Shown here: positions 63,101-64,000 of the stretch, piece after piece
How positions within the stretch are numbered: position 1 is the stretch's first letter
Layout: every line of letters starts with the position of its first letter
Source: a candidate division KSB1 bacterium
GTDB taxonomy: Bacteria > Electryoneota > RPQS01
Length of the DNA stretch: 64,000 nucleotides
Direction of reading: 5' to 3'
Assembly (NCBI GenBank): GCA_016214895.1
Contig: JACRMR010000025.1
Span: forward strand, 62,001 to 126,000
The notes under the pieces: generated by a model
What the model was told of the DNA's origin: nothing
The model's input: only the letters and a program-made list of their open reading frames with translations
Databases searched by the model: none
Translations under genes and position numbers: made by a program

Positions 63101-64000
63101 GATCCGGGTGACTCGTTCACGGTGTGCGCTGAGATCAGTGACCCGTTCGGCATTCAGGCCGTTCAACTTGTGTTCCCGAACGGCGAGTGTTCCGGGCCAC
63201 GGAGTCCCGTCGATCAGGGCAACGGTTTCTGGTGTGTAGAGCTCGATCAGGCGGATTGCCTGCAAAACGCGGGGCAGATTGTCTATCGATTCGACGTCAC
63301 AAATTCGTGCGGCTTCTCGGCCAGCACACCATGCACGACCTACGTCAGGCTGCCGGATCGTGCGGACCTCGGCGATCTGCCGACACCGCCCTACTCTACA
63401 CGTGACCGGCTCAGCGGTGGACCCGCCCATCTGCTCAGCGGCGTGTGCTGGCTGGGGGCGACGATTACGGCCGAAGACTTGCCGTACGCGACGGTCGATG
63501 GTGACGATTCCGACGACGGATTCCTGGCGGAGTGCGAGACGCAGGTGTGGGGCAATTGCAACGAGGTCTCGTTCGGCGTGACGGTCACGACCGGACCGAA
63601 TTATCGCGGTCAGCCGATGTTCGTCTCGGGCTGGATTGACATGGACGGCAACGGATCGTTCCATGATCTGCTGACCTGTGCGGACGGTTCTTCGGTCAGC
63701 GAGTGGTTTGTGACCAATGAAGTAGTAACCGCCGGGTTGAATTTCCTCGTCGCACACGTTCAGAATGCGATCCCGAACGGCGCGCTGCACATCCGCCTCC
63801 GTCTCTCAACGACGCCGTTTACCGCGGACGATGATGTCGATCCGATCGGCAGTCCGCGACTGGACGGCGAAGTCGAAGACTACCGGTTGCAGTGTTCGAA
63901 CGATGAGTGCTGCTACCTGTGTGAGGCGCCGCAGGTCACGTTATTCGAGCCGGTGATGCTGTCGCCGCAGGGCGGCATTGAGCTTGTCGCGCAGTTCGGG
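57161..64000 (+). CDS. Giant secreted VWA / Cys-rich tandem-repeat / GEVED protein, partial
   Basis: The frame runs unbroken for 2,280 codons to the window end. AAGGAG precedes ATG 57161 and a signal peptide follows (LILCMVLGGLALGRSGIAQ). Residues about 88-300 form a von Willebrand A domain with the metal site DLSRS (VFVMDLSRSMDAL). From about 462 to 2050 there are roughly 16 repeats of about 100 residues, of two alternating kinds: one with VNSCG...WYPI...PHCP, the other with DYRCAGD...DACGC...TTTPPTI, each with conserved Cys pairs. A GEVED domain follows (about 2068-2243; DLGDLP, GWIDMDGNGSF, GEVEDYRL). The protein is probably an adhesin or filament; the missing C-terminus likely holds a sorting domain. 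Confidence 0.87.
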   Translation, partial: MRVFKLILCMVLGGLALGRSGIAQPLDPQRALGITITAVETDSFPRMKLRAQVARSDTAVLNLPITAFTLREDGREMALLSYCFANETRPVDMVFVMDLSRSMDALILRVDSTIEGLVDSLPTPIDAKFGLVRYGQSNSGSLNTPPGYTRFPGSPIHENTAELYTANRFRQRLDTLTQVLMSGGQEPAYQAILAALRMTAWRPNSERFIILVADENNDSCRTLPFINVNLLRTEMTAYGAKFLSWCNYNSMCDCYDRCPQSGRCDTLVQGGCLSGYDHFAPLAIASRGATVPIQNDFLDLWGVVRFNLFSTYFLCYDSPLCCENGLVHNLYAEVTNLGETASDVDTFSLHTCPTFAWSPETLELMEGPCRPAYAALPICATMLQEGNPYPGGLAYLLYRRAGQDSFFPTAMEPDPLHPGSWCGTVPADSAIGPFVQFYVSMINPYGMSIYFPCDTAQICVDEPPYVTCDIPPRFACEEMTVSVNAWENDGTLISTDICWGIPQQGFDTCFTPVGAPPWSFTVPASRLGFDSLCVRATTLDDQGLTASCATCRTPTPHFPIVEHNPVTERFACDSFAVCATATDMRNDVAAWFATWVCDTDTVIAAMLPQPLIPTVFCATLPAEFVNATCDVRYVIEARDACGYAGFSGWHTTPWVQHCPQIVMDTVRAAAGCAPITFCANVTDAKDDVSGVFLDYRCVGDTTFASLPMAIVPFAGWCVTLPGDRPNPMCNLEYQVRATDACGCTTTNGTHTIAVTTTPPEIVHTPVPTRFDCRTVEICAVIDAGQGGLAAALISFVCPGGDTLSVPLTPQVLPPNTYCATIPQSLVEIQPSCVIDYQISAVNSCGAGASTGWYPIGIAPHCPVIVHDTLRTASACAAISLCVGVEDEVGDVAAVVLDYRCAGDETFATVPLVFVPLVGWCGTIPYPRTNPTCDIEYQIRAEDECGCGATNGPHPVALTTTTPTITHTPVETRFDCRTVELCAWIGAGQGSLIAHDISFACPGTDTITVPMVPQLAPGVFCATIPQPLVDIRPSCVVSYRIQAVNDCGVDSAVGWYAVAIAPHCPEIVHDTLRTVEACAAIPLCIAVNDAVGDVSSVLLDYRCAGEADFSTVPLVLVPLVGWCGTIPGERANPTCNLEYQIRAQDSCGCSTTNGVHFVTVTTTPPTITHTPVEQRFDCQNVDICALIGAGQGTLAAQEISFYCPSGDTITVPLTAQLTPGLFCANLPQSLVDIRPGCVVNYRIRATNFCGVSSEVGWYPIAVVPHCPQIEHIPITSAGGCSEIRICAGLADAAADLDSAVVDYRCAGDTTFTTLPLVLIPPEGWCATIPAGRPNGYCNLEYQIRAGDACGCDTSTGLLTIEVSTLPPTITHTPVSARYDCQNTSICALIGAGMGHATATAHFFCDAGDTLHVPMIEDLVPGVYCVQIPQALIDIRPSCVVHYQISAINSCGLTAETIWYEIGITPHCPVISYTPVLAAQGCQDITVCASSVFDAGGDLNGVLLDYRCSGAEDSATLPMEFTPLGEWCAVIPATRPDATCDIAYRIRATDACGCVTLTAPDTIRIQVTPPTIEHTLITSRPDCGNAQICALIGAGQSGLASVMSSFYCAGGDTITVPMTPQLVPGVYCAILPQELVDIRPSCEIYYRMRATNLCGAVSVTEWYAIEVLPHCPVITHVPVATAYACAAIEICADVADSLNDLSTVTLDWWCAGDESNSVSLPMPAGAAGYCATIPANRPDATCTLEYRIVSRDSCGCERTDGVHLITLGQRPPHIIHTPLTQRQDCFGGTVCATIVDTFSAITSVVGSFTCGPDTLRIPAAVAGGDYCADIPPSLIDIRPSCEIRYMVQAVNACGATAITEWFPIQAVPHCPVVVHTPVTAVDACSPVTICANITDAGGDLSTAMLFWECEDGSYADSSSLIPVGQTYCLQLPAARPNATCNLRYRIVATDQCECSVTDGWWTVLVNPVYPVVQCATANADSVDPGDSFTVCAEISDPFGIQAVQLVFPNGECSGPRSPVDQGNGFWCVELDQADCLQNAGQIVYRFDVTNSCGFSASTPCTTYVRLPDRADLGDLPTPPYSTRDRLSGGPAHLLSGVCWLGATITAEDLPYATVDGDDSDDGFLAECETQVWGNCNEVSFGVTVTTGPNYRGQPMFVSGWIDMDGNGSFHDLLTCADGSSVSEWFVTNEVVTAGLNFLVAHVQNAIPNGALHIRLRLSTTPFTADDDVDPIGSPRLDGEVEDYRLQCSNDECCYLCEAPQVTLFEPVMLSPQGGIELVAQFG

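Noticed and set aside
1-64000. CRISPR arrays, rRNA genes and complete tRNA genes
   Set aside because: I saw no regularly spaced repeats, no rRNA-like sequence and no complete tRNA other than the 3' fragment at 26228.

Overview
The window reads as a chromosomal contig of an uncultured bacterium of the FCB superphylum. At least seven predicted secreted proteins end in the same roughly 85-residue tail: a YPNPFN motif, then LxIYDxxGR, a G.Y..xL strand and a terminal KxxLLK-like end. This is the type A C-terminal sorting domain of the type IX secretion system. Bacteroidota and candidate phyla such as Zixibacteria, KSB1 and Marinimicrobia carry such domains; the sequence alone does not let me choose among them. 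Base composition changes by eye near 26.2 kb: the left part is more AT-rich, the right part is GC-rich with strong third-position GC.

Left part (1-26.2 kb), probably an integrated island. It begins with a minus-strand cassette of small proteins feeding into a primase-polymerase gene that runs off the window. Next come a truncated sorting-domain protein, a small exported protein and an IS1182-type element. A long minus-strand block follows. Its core matches the cluster named for arsenosugar biosynthesis in protein-family databases: a TVP38-like membrane protein, a mercuric-reductase-like flavoprotein, two glycosyltransferases, a DUF547 protein, a peroxidase-like protein and the radical SAM protein ArsS, and then a second peroxidase-like protein. 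That last gene is split by an in-frame TGA inside its CxxC motif, followed by a hairpin fitting a bacterial SECIS element, so it should be a selenoprotein. Two other genes in this block carry premature TAA or TAG codons and look decayed.

Further along are NnrE, a thioredoxin-like protein, a fasciclin protein, a DUF6789-type membrane protein, a tandem cytochrome P460-like lipoprotein and a Crp/Fnr-type regulator. Three copies of a 16-bp palindrome lie upstream of the P460 gene and of the DUF6789-fasciclin operon, suggesting a local regulon. The regulator also closes an RND-adaptor-TolC efflux operon that is divergent from an ECF sigma/anti-sigma pair. The block stops at a 3' half of a tRNA-Lys(CTT) with no 5' half, a classic integration scar, followed by the tRNA terminator and an IS3 remnant.

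Right part (27.3-64 kb), core-like. A MarR-led operon carries DUF5752, TreT, OtsB and OtsA (two routes to trehalose), followed by a truncated MscS-like gene and a CPA2 antiporter. A minus-strand operon then runs from four tandem paralogous secreted proteins into FtsE, FtsX and a DMT transporter. A K+-independent-type membrane pyrophosphatase stands alone on the plus strand. After it come secreted proteins (a propeller-like protein, a beta-helix protein, another sorting-domain protein, a PNGase F-like protein), an RRM protein, and a giant plus-strand VWA/Cys-rich repeat/GEVED surface protein of at least 2,280 residues that runs off the end. Between these genes lies a repeated double-hairpin intergenic element.
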